Positions 42,763 to 52,105 of a DNA stretch of 64,000 bases are shown one piece after another (position 1 is the stretch's first letter; every line of letters starts with the position of its first letter). The stretch comes from JBFHRE01 sp036745195 (lineage in GTDB: Bacteria; Actinomycetota; Acidimicrobiia; Spongiisociales; ZC4RG35), in assembly GCA_036745195.1 (NCBI GenBank), contig DAIOGO010000002.1:10849-74848 (forward strand), read 5' to 3'. Below the pieces are notes generated by a model that was not told where the DNA came from, did not search any database, and saw nothing but the letters and a program-made list of their open reading frames with translations. Both the position numbers and the translations under genes were made by a program.

Positions 42763-43869
42763 TCAGCCTCCAGAGGCGCGGAGGGTGGCGGTCAGTTCCA
42801 GCGCCTCACCGCCGCGGATCACGGAGAGGACCACCACGTCGCCGGCCTCGCGATCACGAATCCGAGCGGCCAGGTCGACGATGCCGGTGACCGGGACTGC
42901 ATCGACTGCCGTCACGAGGTCACCGACCTCGAGACCGGCCGCTTCGGCGGCGGATCCTGGCGTGATCTCGATCATCACTGCTCCGGCCGGGGACCCGGCG
43001 GCTGCATTCTCGCCCCTGACCCCGAGGAACCCGGGCACGAACTCCTCCCCCGACCGCAGGGCTTCGGCTACCCGGTAGGCCCGATCGATCGGCACGGCGA
43101 AGCCGACACCGTCAGAGGCACCCGACTCGGTGAAGATCGAGACGTTGATCCCGATCACCCGCCCCTCGCGATCGGCCAGCGGACCCCCCGAGTTGCCTGG
43201 GTTGATGGCGGCATCGGTCTGGAGCATCGAACGGGAGTTCTCACCGGCGAAATCGGTCAGCGTGCGGTCCACCGCACTGACGATGCCCGACGTCACCGTC
43301 GAATCGAGGCCCCACGGGCTGCCGAGGGCGATCGCCAGCTGGCCGACTCTGGGCTTCTCGTCCAAGGCCAGCGGCGCCGCCGTGAGCCCCGACTCCTCGA
43401 TCTGGACCACGGCAATGTCGGTCACGGCGTCGGCCCCGACTACCGTCCCGGTGACCACCCGGCCGTCGAAGAGGCGCACATCGACCGTTGTGATTCCTTC
43501 CACCACATGAGCGGCGGTCAGGATCCATCCGGCCGAGTCATAGATCACACCCGAGCCGACCCCACCGCCGGTATCGATCTGGACGATCGAGGGCAGCAAT
43601 GCCTCGGCCACATCGGCCACCGGTTCCCCGGAATCGGGGGCGACGAGGGTCGGGGCGGGAGAGTCCGGCGAAGTAGGCTCCGCCGACACCTCGATCTGCG
43701 CCACGGTGGTGGCGGGGGCGGCCGGCTCCTCGGTGTCGGTGAATAGGTAACCGATGCCGACGCCGGACCCGAACAGCGCCAGCACCGTCAGCAGGGTCGC
43801 CAGCCGCCGCCGAACCGGGCCGGCTGGATTCTCATGGATGGTGGTGGTGGGGTCTGTCACGGTCGTCAT
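42763..43869 (-). CDS. HtrA/DegP-like serine protease with PDZ domain
   Basis: 368 aa. Cytoplasmic head, one TM helix (residues 22-43), Pro/Thr-rich linker, then an S1C trypsin-like domain with H121 (ILTAAHVV), D151 (AVTDIAVVQ) and S227 (NPGNSGGPL). A single PDZ domain follows (residues about 285-360: GFLGVRGE, AGLEVGDLVTAVDAVPV). Membrane-anchored envelope quality-control or regulatory protease. Heptad repeats fill its upstream region; 43870-43944 shows nothing else. Confidence 0.93.
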   Translation of the reverse strand: MTTVTDPTTTIHENPAGPVRRRLATLLTVLALFGSGVGIGYLFTDTEEPAAPATTVAQIEVSAEPTSPDSPAPTLVAPDSGEPVADVAEALLPSIVQIDTGGGVGSGVIYDSAGWILTAAHVVEGITTVDVRLFDGRVVTGTVVGADAVTDIAVVQIEESGLTAAPLALDEKPRVGQLAIALGSPWGLDSTVTSGIVSAVDRTLTDFAGENSRSMLQTDAAINPGNSGGPLADREGRVIGINVSIFTESGASDGVGFAVPIDRAYRVAEALRSGEEFVPGFLGVRGENAAAGSPAGAVMIEITPGSAAEAAGLEVGDLVTAVDAVPVTGIVDLAARIRDREAGDVVVLSVIRGGEALELTATLRASGG

Positions 43870-43944
43870 ACTGGTCTCCTGCCGGTCCTACACGAAGTCT
43901 CGGAGCCAGAGCATCGCCCAACCCCGGTAAAACCTCCGTAAACC

Positions 43945-44279
43945 GCCATGCGCCATGCGTCATGCGCCATGCGCCATGCGCCATGCGTCTTGCGCAATGC
44001 GCCATGCGTCGTGCGTCATGCGTCATGCGCCGTGCGTCATGCGCCGTGCGTCTTGCGCCGTGCGTCTTGCGCAATGCGTCTTGCGCCGTGCGCCATCGGC
44101 CATCAGCCATCGGGCATCAGCCATCAGGCGCTGAGGCCGGCCCGGGAGCGCCGGGATCAGACCTTCACCTCCGAACCTTCAACTTTCAACCTTCGTTCCG
44201 CGTGCATCCTTCACGTTCCTCGTTCATGGCTGATAGCCGATAGCCGATAGCTGATAGCTGACTGCTGATCGCCGATCGC
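43945..44279. repeat. Long heptad mosaic (GTCATGC, GCCATCG, ACCTTCA, TGATAGC families)
   Basis: 21 uninterrupted 7-bp units of the GTCATGC/GCCGTGC/GTCTTGC family (43945-44091), five GCCATCR units (44092-44126), a short unique stretch, five ACCTTCA-type units (44161-44195), and seven TGATAGC/CGATAGC/TGATCGC units (44231-44279). It fills the 412-bp gap between the protease and the histidine kinase and holds no gene. Confidence 0.9.
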
Positions 44280-44281
44280 CA

Positions 44282-45427
44282 CTAGATCCCGGCCAGCCGG
44301 ATCGGGACCGGGGCGAGATGTGGCTCATGGTCGATGGGTGGCAGGAACACCACCACCACCGAACCCCCGCCCACCCGGGGCACCATCATCAAGTGCCCGC
44401 CGTGGCTCTCGGCCACCCGCCGGGCGATGGCAAGACCAAGCCCGTGGCTGGAACGGAGCAGATCGGGGTCGAACCCGGGACCACGATCCGCCACCGCTGC
44501 GTAGAACCACTCGCCTTCGGTTCCGGTGGCCAGCTTGATGGCTCCACCGCCGGCGTTGATGGCGTTCTCCATGAGATTGCTCACCGCCCGCGCCACACCG
44601 ATCTCGTTGCCTCTGACGAGCAGTGGTGGGCCGGGTTCGAAGTCGACCGGGATCCTGGCCCTGGCCTCCACGGCCAGTTCCCCCACGATCTCGACGAGGT
44701 CCAGCTCGCTCGCCTCGGCCGCCCCGGCTTCGAAACGGGCTGCCACCAGCAACGCATCGACCATCTCCGACATCCGCTCCCCGGCCCTGGCGACCACCTC
44801 GGCGGTGCGCCGCCATTCGTCCAGGTCGGTGTCTGGATCCGCCAGCGTCACCTCGAGGTTGGATCGCATCACCGCCAGCGGGGTGCGCAGATCGTGTGAA
44901 GTCTGCGCCAGGAACATCCGTTGCTGTCCGAATGCCCGCTCCAACCGGTCGAGCATCCCGTTGAAGGTGGCGGCCAGCTGCCCGAGTTCGCTGTCGGGAT
45001 CGGCGACGTCGATTCGCCGGCCCAGATCCCGGGCCTGGATCTCGCGGGCGACCCGGGTCATCTCACCGATCGGGCGCAACACCCTTCCGGCCGACAGCCA
45101 GCCCATGGCGAGGCTGATGACAAACAGAACCGCCAGAACCACCAGGGTGGTCAGGGTCACCCGATTGAGAACCAGCTGGCGATAGATGGCTTCGACCGAT
45201 TGCACCTGCTCGGGTGTCACCTGTCGGGGAAACACGAAGACCTGGTCGCCGATCCGGATGGCGGCGCCCTCGACCCTGAGCCGCGTCATCGTCTCGGCCT
45301 GGAGATACCGGCGGAGAACCAGGTAGATCGCCCCCAGTGCCAGCGCCCCGGTGCCAAACACCACCGCCGAAGACATCAATGCCAATCGAAAACGGACCGA
45401 TCGAAACAGCGTCCTGAAGGCCATCAT
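44282..45427 (-). CDS. Sensor histidine kinase
   Basis: 381 aa. Two TM helices (residues 14-38 and 90-112) around a short extracytoplasmic loop of about 50 aa, HAMP (about 113-165), HisKA with H178 in QTSHDLRTPLAVM, and HATPase (NLMENAIN, DRGPGFDP, SSHGLGLAIARRVAESHGG). OmpR-partner type. Lies 22 bp downstream of its response regulator. The TACCGT box 5 bases before the start may give an internal leaderless transcript. Confidence 0.92.
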   Translation of the reverse strand: MMAFRTLFRSVRFRLALMSSAVVFGTGALALGAIYLVLRRYLQAETMTRLRVEGAAIRIGDQVFVFPRQVTPEQVQSVEAIYRQLVLNRVTLTTLVVLAVLFVISLAMGWLSAGRVLRPIGEMTRVAREIQARDLGRRIDVADPDSELGQLAATFNGMLDRLERAFGQQRMFLAQTSHDLRTPLAVMRSNLEVTLADPDTDLDEWRRTAEVVARAGERMSEMVDALLVAARFEAGAAEASELDLVEIVGELAVEARARIPVDFEPGPPLLVRGNEIGVARAVSNLMENAINAGGGAIKLATGTEGEWFYAAVADRGPGFDPDLLRSSHGLGLAIARRVAESHGGHLMMVPRVGGGSVVVVFLPPIDHEPHLAPVPIRLAGI

Positions 45428-45449
45428 CGGGGACGGTAGGCGAATCCGG

Positions 45450-46142
45450 CTAAGCCGGCGGTAAACCCGAGCGGATCACGTAACCCCGATTCGGGATCGT
45501 GTGGATGACGGGAGGGGCGCCCAGCTTCTTGCGCAGGTTCGACATGGTGACCCTGACCGTGTTGGTGAACGGGTCGGCCATCTCATCCCAGCAGTGCTCG
45601 AGAAGCGCCTCCTGGCTGAGGACCCGATCGGCATTTCGCATGAGGTACTCGAGCACCGCGAACTCCTTGGCCGTCAGCTCGAGCGACCGGCCTTCCCGGG
45701 AGGCCTTGAAACGCCCGGGATCGAGGACGATCCCGGCCACCTCGATCACGGGAGCGGCGTCGTCGGCCTCCCGCCGGAGGAGCGCCCGCACCCTGGCTTC
45801 CAGTTCGGCGAAGGCGAACGGTTTGACGAGGTAGTCGTCGGCCCCGGCGTCGAGACCCGCCACCCGATCGCCCACGCTGTCGCGGGCGGTGAGCATGAGG
45901 ACCCGCGGCCGCACGCCTCCAAAGGGTCGGAGATCACCGCCGGTCACACGCTTGCACAGGTCGAGACCGGTTCCGTCCGGCAGCCCCCAGTCGAGGATGA
46001 GCAGGTCGTAGGCGGCTGACATGATCTTCTGTTCCGCCTCGACCACCGCCGATGCCGAATCCAGCCCATGACCCTGCCGGCGGAGCCCCTTCACCAGCGC
46101 CGCCGCCAAATCGACCTCGTCTTCGACCACCAGGATTCGCAC
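45450..46142 (-). CDS. OmpR/PhoB-family response regulator
   Basis: 230 aa from GTG 46142. Receiver domain with VVEDE and phospho-acceptor D51 (LLILDWGLPDG) and K in YLVKPF; C-terminal winged helix (LELTAKEFAVLEYLMRNADR, VTMSNLRKKLG, IHTIPNRGYVI). Cotranscribed with the kinase gene. The frame to 46178 would add 12 arginine-rich residues without family support. Signal unknown. Confidence 0.92.
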   Translation of the reverse strand: MRILVVEDEVDLAAALVKGLRRQGHGLDSASAVVEAEQKIMSAAYDLLILDWGLPDGTGLDLCKRVTGGDLRPFGGVRPRVLMLTARDSVGDRVAGLDAGADDYLVKPFAFAELEARVRALLRREADDAAPVIEVAGIVLDPGRFKASREGRSLELTAKEFAVLEYLMRNADRVLSQEALLEHCWDEMADPFTNTVRVTMSNLRKKLGAPPVIHTIPNRGYVIRSGLPPA

Positions 46143-46210
46143 CGGAGCATGTTGGCCGCCGCGTCGCCCCCGGCGCAACCTCGGATTGCGGCGATCTATC
46201 GTCGCGTTCC

Positions 46211-46930
46211 ATGCCGTGGCGGCCGCTGGCCTTCCTGTTCGATCTCGACGGGGTGCTCACCCCGACTGCGGTCGTCCACCGCTCCGCCTGGGCCGAAACC
46301 TTCAACCGCTTCCTGCAACGCCGGCAGCTCGGGCCGCCCTTCACCGACGGCGACTACTTCGAACACGTCGACGGCAAACCACGGTTCGACGGGGTTCGCC
46401 AGTTCCTGGCCTCACGCGGGCTCCACCTCCCAGAGGGCTCTGCCGACGATCCACCGGGTTTCGACACGGTCCAGGCACTCGGGAATCTCAAGAACGAGTT
46501 GTTTCGAACGGTGCTGTCCCGGGATGGACTCGAACCCTATGTCGGTTCGGTCAGGCTGCTCGGCCTCCTCGACGAGCGAGACATCCCGTGGGCGGTCGTC
46601 TCTTCCAGCGCCAACGCCCGGGACGTGCTGGAGGCGGCCGGTCTGGGCGATCGGACGGCCGTGGTGATCGACGGTCGGGTGGCGGCAACCGAACACCTGG
46701 CAGGCAAGCCCGATCCCGAGACCTTCCTCCTCGCCGCCCGGTTGTTGGGAGTGGAGCCGGAGGACTGTGTCGTCGTGGAGGATGCCCTGGTAGGTGTGAT
46801 CGCCGGCAAGGCCGGTGGTTTTGGCAGGGTGATCGGGGTGGCGCGAGAAGACGACGCCGGGGCATTGGAAGAGGCCGGCGCCGACCGGGTCGTGACCGAT
46901 CTGGCCGAATTGATCGAGGACCTCGAATGA
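46211..46930 (+). CDS. pgmB: HAD-family beta-phosphoglucomutase-like phosphatase/mutase
   Basis: 239 aa from ATG 46211. HAD motif I FLFDLDGVLT (nucleophile and acid aspartates), motif II VVSSSANA, lysine and motif III in AGKPDPETFLLAA, motif IV VVEDALVGVIAGKAGG. Its TGA overlaps the ATG of a GH65 phosphorylase, the classical partner: phosphorylase releases beta-glucose-1-phosphate and beta-PGM turns it into glucose-6-phosphate. TATCGT lies 8 bases upstream. Confidence 0.88.
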   Translation: MPWRPLAFLFDLDGVLTPTAVVHRSAWAETFNRFLQRRQLGPPFTDGDYFEHVDGKPRFDGVRQFLASRGLHLPEGSADDPPGFDTVQALGNLKNELFRTVLSRDGLEPYVGSVRLLGLLDERDIPWAVVSSSANARDVLEAAGLGDRTAVVIDGRVAATEHLAGKPDPETFLLAARLLGVEPEDCVVVEDALVGVIAGKAGGFGRVIGVAREDDAGALEEAGADRVVTDLAELIEDLE

Positions 46931-49254
46931 TCGGGCGGACCCGCCGCGACCTGCCGGCCGACATCTATCCGGACGATCCCTGGCGGCTCTCGGAGGAACG
47001 GTGGACGCCTGGTTTCGTCCCGATGACCGAGACCCTCTTCGCCCTTTCCAACGGCAACCTTGGGATCAGGGCAACGATCGAGGATGGCGGCCCGGCTCAT
47101 GCCCGCGGCACGTTCCTCAACGGCTTCCACGAGACATGGCAGATCGAGTATCCCGAGGCGGCCTACGGGTTCGCCACCGTCGGCCAGACCATCGTCAATC
47201 TCCCTGACCCCTCCGGGATCACGATCACCGTCGACGGGGAGGTTCTCACTGCCGAGGGCGCCAACCACTGCCGCCGCACCCTCGACTTCCGGGTGGGGGT
47301 GCTCGAACGGGACACGACCTGGACCACCAGATCCGGCGTCGGCGTGACTGCCCGGCACCGGCGGCTGGTATCGCTCGAGCAGGCCGATCTGATCGCTTTC
47401 CACCTCGAGATCGAGGTCGACCGGACCGCCGAGGTGACCGTCGGCTCGACAGTGACCGAACATCGGCCGGTGGCGGCACCGGATTCGTTCGACCCCCGTA
47501 AGGCTGCCCGTGTCGGCCATCGGGTGCTGGAACCGGTGAGCCGGTCGCAGGAGGGTGACGTGTCGATCGCCACCTGGCGGACGGCCAACTCGCAGCTCCC
47601 GCTCACCGTCGCCACCTTGCATCGGATCGAGGGGCCGCCCGCCGTGCAGAGCCAGGTCGAGACCGACGACTCATTCGGCCTGGTTACGAGTGCGACCGTG
47701 GGGCCGGACACGCCTTGGCGGATCACCAAGTGGGTGGTGTACCGGCCGGAGGAGACTGCCGGGAACGCACTCGCCTCTCTGGCAGCCGCCGCCTCCTCCG
47801 GCTTCGAGGACATGGCGGCGTCCCAGCGCCGGGCGCTGGCCGCCTTCTGGGATCTGGCCGACATCGAGGTCGAAACCGGCCCCGGCGTCCAGCGGGCCAT
47901 CCGCTGGACGCTCTTCCAGATCTACCAGTCGTCGGTTCATCTGGCGGGACGGTCCATCCCCGCCAAAGGCCTCACCGGTCAGGCCTATGACGGGCACTAC
48001 TTCTGGGACACCGAGATCTACCTGATCCCGTTCCTGGCAGGTGTGGCTCCGGCAGCAGCCAGGGAGGTGCTCCGCTACCGGCACGGTCTCCTCGACCACG
48101 CCCGGGCCCGGGCGAGAGAACTCTCGGTGGCGGGAGCGCTGTTTCCCTGGAGGACAATCTCCGGAGAGGAGGCTTCGGCCTACTTCCCGGCCGGCACCGC
48201 CCAATACCACATCGACGCCGACATCATTCACGGTCTCCGCCACTACCTGCTCGCCACCGGCGACGACGAGACCCTGTGGGACATCGGTGTCGAGATGGCG
48301 GTGGAGACCGCCCGCATGTGGCGGGATCTCGGCTTCTTCCTCGATGGTTCATTCCACATCCACGGGGTCACCGGACCCGACGAGTACAGCGCCCTGGTCG
48401 ATGACAACGCCTTCACCAACCGGATGGCTCGCATGAACCTGCGCTTTGCAGCCGAGTCGGTGGCCAGAATGCAGATCGAACAACCCGCCCGTTTCGCCCT
48501 CCTCGCCGCCAAGCTGGGACTCGGCCCCGAGGAACCGTCCGACTGGTCGCAGGCGGCCGAGGCGATGTTCGTCCCCCATGACCCTGTTCGGGGCATCACC
48601 CCGCAGGACGCCCACTTTCTGACGAAGGAGGCCTGGGACTTCGCTGCCGTCCCGCCCGAGTCATACCCGCTGCTCCTCCACTTTCACCCTCTCGTCATCT
48701 ACCGCCACCAGGTCCTGAAGCAGGCGGACGTGGTGCTGGCCGATTTCCTCCTCGGAGACGAGGTCCCCCCGGATCTCAAGCGAAGGAACTTCGAGTTCTA
48801 CGACCCGATCACCACCGGGGACTCATCCCTTTCGCCCAGCATCCAATCGATCGCCGCCTGTGAAATCGGTGACATGGCGAAAGCGATGGCGCACTTCTCC
48901 AATGCCCTGATGGTGGATCTGGCGGATCTGGCCGGCAACACGGCCGATGGAGTCCACATGGCGTCAGCCGGTGGGATCTGGCTGGCCCTGACCTCCGGAT
49001 TCGGCGGCTTGTCGATCCGCCAGGGTCGGGTCGTCCTCACCCCGCGTCTCCCCGACGGCTGGAGCAGGCTGACGTTCACGACCCGGTTCCGGGGGATCCT
49101 GCTCGAGGTCGACGTCCGACCCGGGCGGCTGAACCTGATGGTGCGAGGAGGCGACTTGACCGTGGAGGTGTTCGACCGTCAAGTCGCCCTCACCGACATG
49201 GTTCCCGTGACCGTCGAGCGGTCACCGGGACCGGTCAGCCGGCGGCGGCAGTGA
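46927..49254 (+). CDS. Glycoside hydrolase family 65 disaccharide phosphorylase
   Basis: 775 aa, usual GH65 length. N-terminal beta-sandwich (SNGNLGIRATIED, FLNGFHETW), then the (alpha/alpha)6 barrel with YDGHYFWDTEIYLIPFLAG and the catalytic acid E486 in GVTGPDEYSALVDDNAF; the phosphate-binding region DSSLSPSIQSIAA and C-terminal jelly roll follow. Acts on maltose, trehalose, kojibiose or a related alpha-glucoside with phosphate. Coupled to pgmB by ATGA overlap. Its last 20 bases overlap the convergent gene. Confidence 0.93.
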   Translation: MIGRTRRDLPADIYPDDPWRLSEERWTPGFVPMTETLFALSNGNLGIRATIEDGGPAHARGTFLNGFHETWQIEYPEAAYGFATVGQTIVNLPDPSGITITVDGEVLTAEGANHCRRTLDFRVGVLERDTTWTTRSGVGVTARHRRLVSLEQADLIAFHLEIEVDRTAEVTVGSTVTEHRPVAAPDSFDPRKAARVGHRVLEPVSRSQEGDVSIATWRTANSQLPLTVATLHRIEGPPAVQSQVETDDSFGLVTSATVGPDTPWRITKWVVYRPEETAGNALASLAAAASSGFEDMAASQRRALAAFWDLADIEVETGPGVQRAIRWTLFQIYQSSVHLAGRSIPAKGLTGQAYDGHYFWDTEIYLIPFLAGVAPAAAREVLRYRHGLLDHARARARELSVAGALFPWRTISGEEASAYFPAGTAQYHIDADIIHGLRHYLLATGDDETLWDIGVEMAVETARMWRDLGFFLDGSFHIHGVTGPDEYSALVDDNAFTNRMARMNLRFAAESVARMQIEQPARFALLAAKLGLGPEEPSDWSQAAEAMFVPHDPVRGITPQDAHFLTKEAWDFAAVPPESYPLLLHFHPLVIYRHQVLKQADVVLADFLLGDEVPPDLKRRNFEFYDPITTGDSSLSPSIQSIAACEIGDMAKAMAHFSNALMVDLADLAGNTADGVHMASAGGIWLALTSGFGGLSIRQGRVVLTPRLPDGWSRLTFTTRFRGILLEVDVRPGRLNLMVRGGDLTVEVFDRQVALTDMVPVTVERSPGPVSRRRQ

Positions 49255-51328
49255 AGAACAGGCGCTGGGCGACGTCGTCGTAGAACAGGCGGTAGCCGAC
49301 GCCGCCCCGGGCGGTGGCCGAGTCGAGTCCGATGAGCACGGGTTTGGAAACATCCAATCCCATCGAGGCCAGCAGGTCTCGCCGTCCCGGTCCATCGAGA
49401 TTGGGATCGGCCACTGCGATCATCATCCCCATGGCCTGGAGACCCACCGCATCCGCCTCTGATGGGCCGGTCGGGTCGATGGTCATCGTCACCGTGTCGA
49501 CCGAGCCGGCGGCCCCAACCGTGCCCGCCACCGCCACATAGGGAGTCAACTGGAACTCGAACTCTCCCGGAAGCAACGAGGGCAGTGCCAGCTGCGGATT
49601 GACGGATGCCGCCGTCTCGTTCCAGCGCTTGACGAACTCGGGGGCGGTGAGGGCAAAAGCGGTGGGCTGGAATGGGGCAACCGTCGTCTCCGGAACTGCC
49701 TCGGTGGTGGGCGGGGCGGTGGTGGCAACCGGTGACGTGGAGGGCGTGACCTGTGAGCCATCCACGGTAGGAGTGGGCTGCGCCGAGGTGGTGCCGGTCG
49801 GCTCGGCATCCTGGGTGAGCAGCCGGAAGGCCAGATAACCACCCAGCCCGAGTCCGCCCAGCAGCAGGACGACGCCCGTGAGGATGGCGACCCGTCTGAG
49901 AAAGCCGGGCAGCCGGGATGGTTTGGTCGATGATTCGCGGAGTGATCGCTGCGAGGCGATGATGGCGTCGGCGACAGTGACCGCCTCTTCCTCGTTGTCG
50001 GATTGCCGCCGAAGTGCCTCCACCGCCGCCGCCAGCGAACCGGCGTCGGTCCCGATCTCCTCGTCCGGCGAAGGAGCTTCGAGGGTGACTTCGGGGGCTG
50101 CACCGTCATCTTCCACACGCTCGGCGGCGGGCGGAACGGGGGCGATTCGTCGCCTCCCGAGCCGTTGACCGAAGTTGCGCCGCAACTCCTCGCCCTCTCC
50201 CCCGATCGCCATCACTCGCTCGGTCAGAGACTCGGGGGAATCGACGGCCTTCTCGGTTTGGGCTAGGTCATCCTCGGGGGAGACTCCGGAACCATCAGCC
50301 AGGGCGCCGGCGGGTTCGACCAGCCCGGGCTCGCCACCGAGATCGAGCACATCCTCGTCTGCCGGAACCGGCATGGTCTCATCGACGGGATCGAGCACGG
50401 TTTGGTGGGGGCCGGGGTCGTCCGCAACCCATCCGGCGTCGGAATCGGGATCGGTTTCGTCAGCGACAGGGACTTCCACCACCGGCGCCTCGGGCTGAGG
50501 GCTCCAGGGCTCCGGTTCCGGGCCGGGATCGATCTCCCAACTCCCCCCCACCCCGTCGAGTCGGTCGTTGTCTGCGTGTTCGGGGGCGATGGAGTCGGCG
50601 ACGAATGGCTCGGCAGCCGGCTCGGGACCCGCCGCGATCTCGATACTGGTAGCACTGGAGGAAGCCGGATCCGCCTCCACACCGTCGATCTGGCCGATGT
50701 CGTCCACCAACACACGCTTCGGCGCCCGGGGCGTCCCCTTGGGAGCCGGGCGAGGCTTCTTGTGTTTGGGAGCCCTCTCAGCCACTTCCTCAACCTGTGT
50801 ATCTTCGAGCGTCACCTCGGACGGCGGGGACGCCGCTTCGGAGTCCGCCAACCCTGACTCAGCCACTTCCTCGACCTGTGAACCTTCGAGCGTCACCTCG
50901 GACGGCGGGGGCGCCGCTTCGGAGTCCGCCAACCCTGACTCTGCCACATCGACTTCGGCGCTGCGAGCCCGAGTCTGTTTGGGTTTGGCGGCCCGCGGTT
51001 TCCTGGCAGCCGGTTTCGGGGCAACCTCCGACCCCTCGAGCCCGGTCCTCCCCGAGAGGAACCCGCTCAGGGTTCCCCGGTCGATACTGGCGACCATCTC
51101 GGCAAAGTCACCGTGATCATCCGGGGTGAAGTGGATGGCGTCCCCGTCGACGTGAACGGCAAAGTCGCCACCGCCGTTGGCGCGAATGGTGCAATCGGCA
51201 ATCGGCCACGTTCCGATGTCGACCGCACCCGCCGCCACCTGCAACTGATCAGAGGTGACGCGCAGCGCCACCTCCAAGGGAGAGTCGTCTCCGACGGCGA
51301 TCCGCCCGGAAAAGGTCTTCGATTCCAT
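49235..51328 (-). CDS. Large single-pass membrane protein, paralogue A of an unrecognised family
   Basis: 697 aa from ATG 51328. Domain 1 (residues 1-95): FSGRIAV, IGTWPIADC and HVDGDAIHFTPDD, a small beta-rich domain. A very acidic, Pro/Glu-rich, low-complexity region (about 100-470) includes an 81-bp tandem duplication and a basic patch (KHKKPRPAPKGTPRAPKR). A TM helix at about 480-505 leads to a Thr/Pro-rich linker and an extracytoplasmic C-terminal domain with PEFVKRWNETA and TIDPTGPSEADAVGLQAMG. Same architecture as the gene at 52106. No named family recognised; an envelope or division role is only a guess. Confidence 0.8.
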   Translation of the reverse strand: MESKTFSGRIAVGDDSPLEVALRVTSDQLQVAAGAVDIGTWPIADCTIRANGGGDFAVHVDGDAIHFTPDDHGDFAEMVASIDRGTLSGFLSGRTGLEGSEVAPKPAARKPRAAKPKQTRARSAEVDVAESGLADSEAAPPPSEVTLEGSQVEEVAESGLADSEAASPPSEVTLEDTQVEEVAERAPKHKKPRPAPKGTPRAPKRVLVDDIGQIDGVEADPASSSATSIEIAAGPEPAAEPFVADSIAPEHADNDRLDGVGGSWEIDPGPEPEPWSPQPEAPVVEVPVADETDPDSDAGWVADDPGPHQTVLDPVDETMPVPADEDVLDLGGEPGLVEPAGALADGSGVSPEDDLAQTEKAVDSPESLTERVMAIGGEGEELRRNFGQRLGRRRIAPVPPAAERVEDDGAAPEVTLEAPSPDEEIGTDAGSLAAAVEALRRQSDNEEEAVTVADAIIASQRSLRESSTKPSRLPGFLRRVAILTGVVLLLGGLGLGGYLAFRLLTQDAEPTGTTSAQPTPTVDGSQVTPSTSPVATTAPPTTEAVPETTVAPFQPTAFALTAPEFVKRWNETAASVNPQLALPSLLPGEFEFQLTPYVAVAGTVGAAGSVDTVTMTIDPTGPSEADAVGLQAMGMMIAVADPNLDGPGRRDLLASMGLDVSKPVLIGLDSATARGGVGYRLFYDDVAQRLFFTAAAG
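50781..50942. repeat. 81-bp tandem duplication inside the acidic region
   Basis: Two copies of 81 bp (50781-50861, 50862-50942) encode 27-residue units ending PPSEVTLE-(G/D)-(S/T)-QVEEVAES. They differ at few bases, so the duplication is recent. It keeps the frame. Confidence 0.85.
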
Positions 51329-51404
51329 CAATGCTGTGTTTCTTCGGCTCCTGAGGAGCGCACCTTGACAGAAGTATGCATCGACCAGGTCGGGGAACCG
51401 GGGA

Positions 51405-51986
51405 TCACCAACACCCGCCGCTGGCGTTCCAATGGGACCAACCGCCGCCCTCGTACACCAACCAGGCCGCCACCGCCACGTTGGCCACGGGATCGAACAC
51501 GTCGGATCCGGCCCAGCCTGCCTTGGCCGACCGGGTGCGCCACTGGCTGGCCAGATGCTGGAACAAACCGCTGGCGGTGGAGGTGGGGTTCTTGGCCGAG
51601 GACACTCCCCTCGACTCGCACGAGATCACCCGGACTGCTCGATCGACATCGCCCGGTTCGAAGAACATCTCGACCAGGGGTCGCCAGTCCTCGACGGATT
51701 CGATCTCGGCGGGGACCAGGTCGTAGGGCCCGGGCGGCGGGGGTGGAGCCGGTTGGACGAGGTCGCCGGGCAGGCACACCGATCCACTCACCGGTGGGTG
51801 ACACCCGGTCAGGAGTGGTGAGGGCTCGGCCGGGATGACGGCGTCGAGACCCGCTGCAAACAGGGCGGCGTCGGCCGGGCCCATCACCACGAACAGGGAA
51901 GGAGCGGGTTGGGCGACCGCTCCCCCCGCCGCAATCAAACCGGCCAGGGTGAAAATTCCGATCAGGTAGGAACCGAACGCGCGCAT
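51405..51986 (-). CDS. Secreted lysozyme-like transglycosylase
   Basis: 193 aa from ATG 51986 (GTG 51989 also possible, GAGG upstream). Signal peptide (residues 1-26, GGAVAQ), a variable Pro-rich segment, then a C-terminal transglycosylase SLT/Rpf-like domain with catalytic glutamate E124 in VISCESRG, TASGLFQHL and VAAWLVYEGGGWSHW. Cuts peptidoglycan glycan strands. Lies between the two paralogous membrane-protein genes on the same strand, suggesting a shared cell-wall function. Confidence 0.85.
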   Translation of the reverse strand: MRAFGSYLIGIFTLAGLIAAGGAVAQPAPSLFVVMGPADAALFAAGLDAVIPAEPSPLLTGCHPPVSGSVCLPGDLVQPAPPPPPGPYDLVPAEIESVEDWRPLVEMFFEPGDVDRAVRVISCESRGVSSAKNPTSTASGLFQHLASQWRTRSAKAGWAGSDVFDPVANVAVAAWLVYEGGGWSHWNASGGCW

Positions 51987-52105
51987 CACGAGAACCTCAC
52001 GGTGGGGAATTCCTCGAACAAGGAAGGGAGGCCCCTCAGGGCCGCAAACAGCTTACATCGATGTTGTTCACCATCGCAAGCAGGAAGTGCGCAAAAGCGA
52101 GCGGG

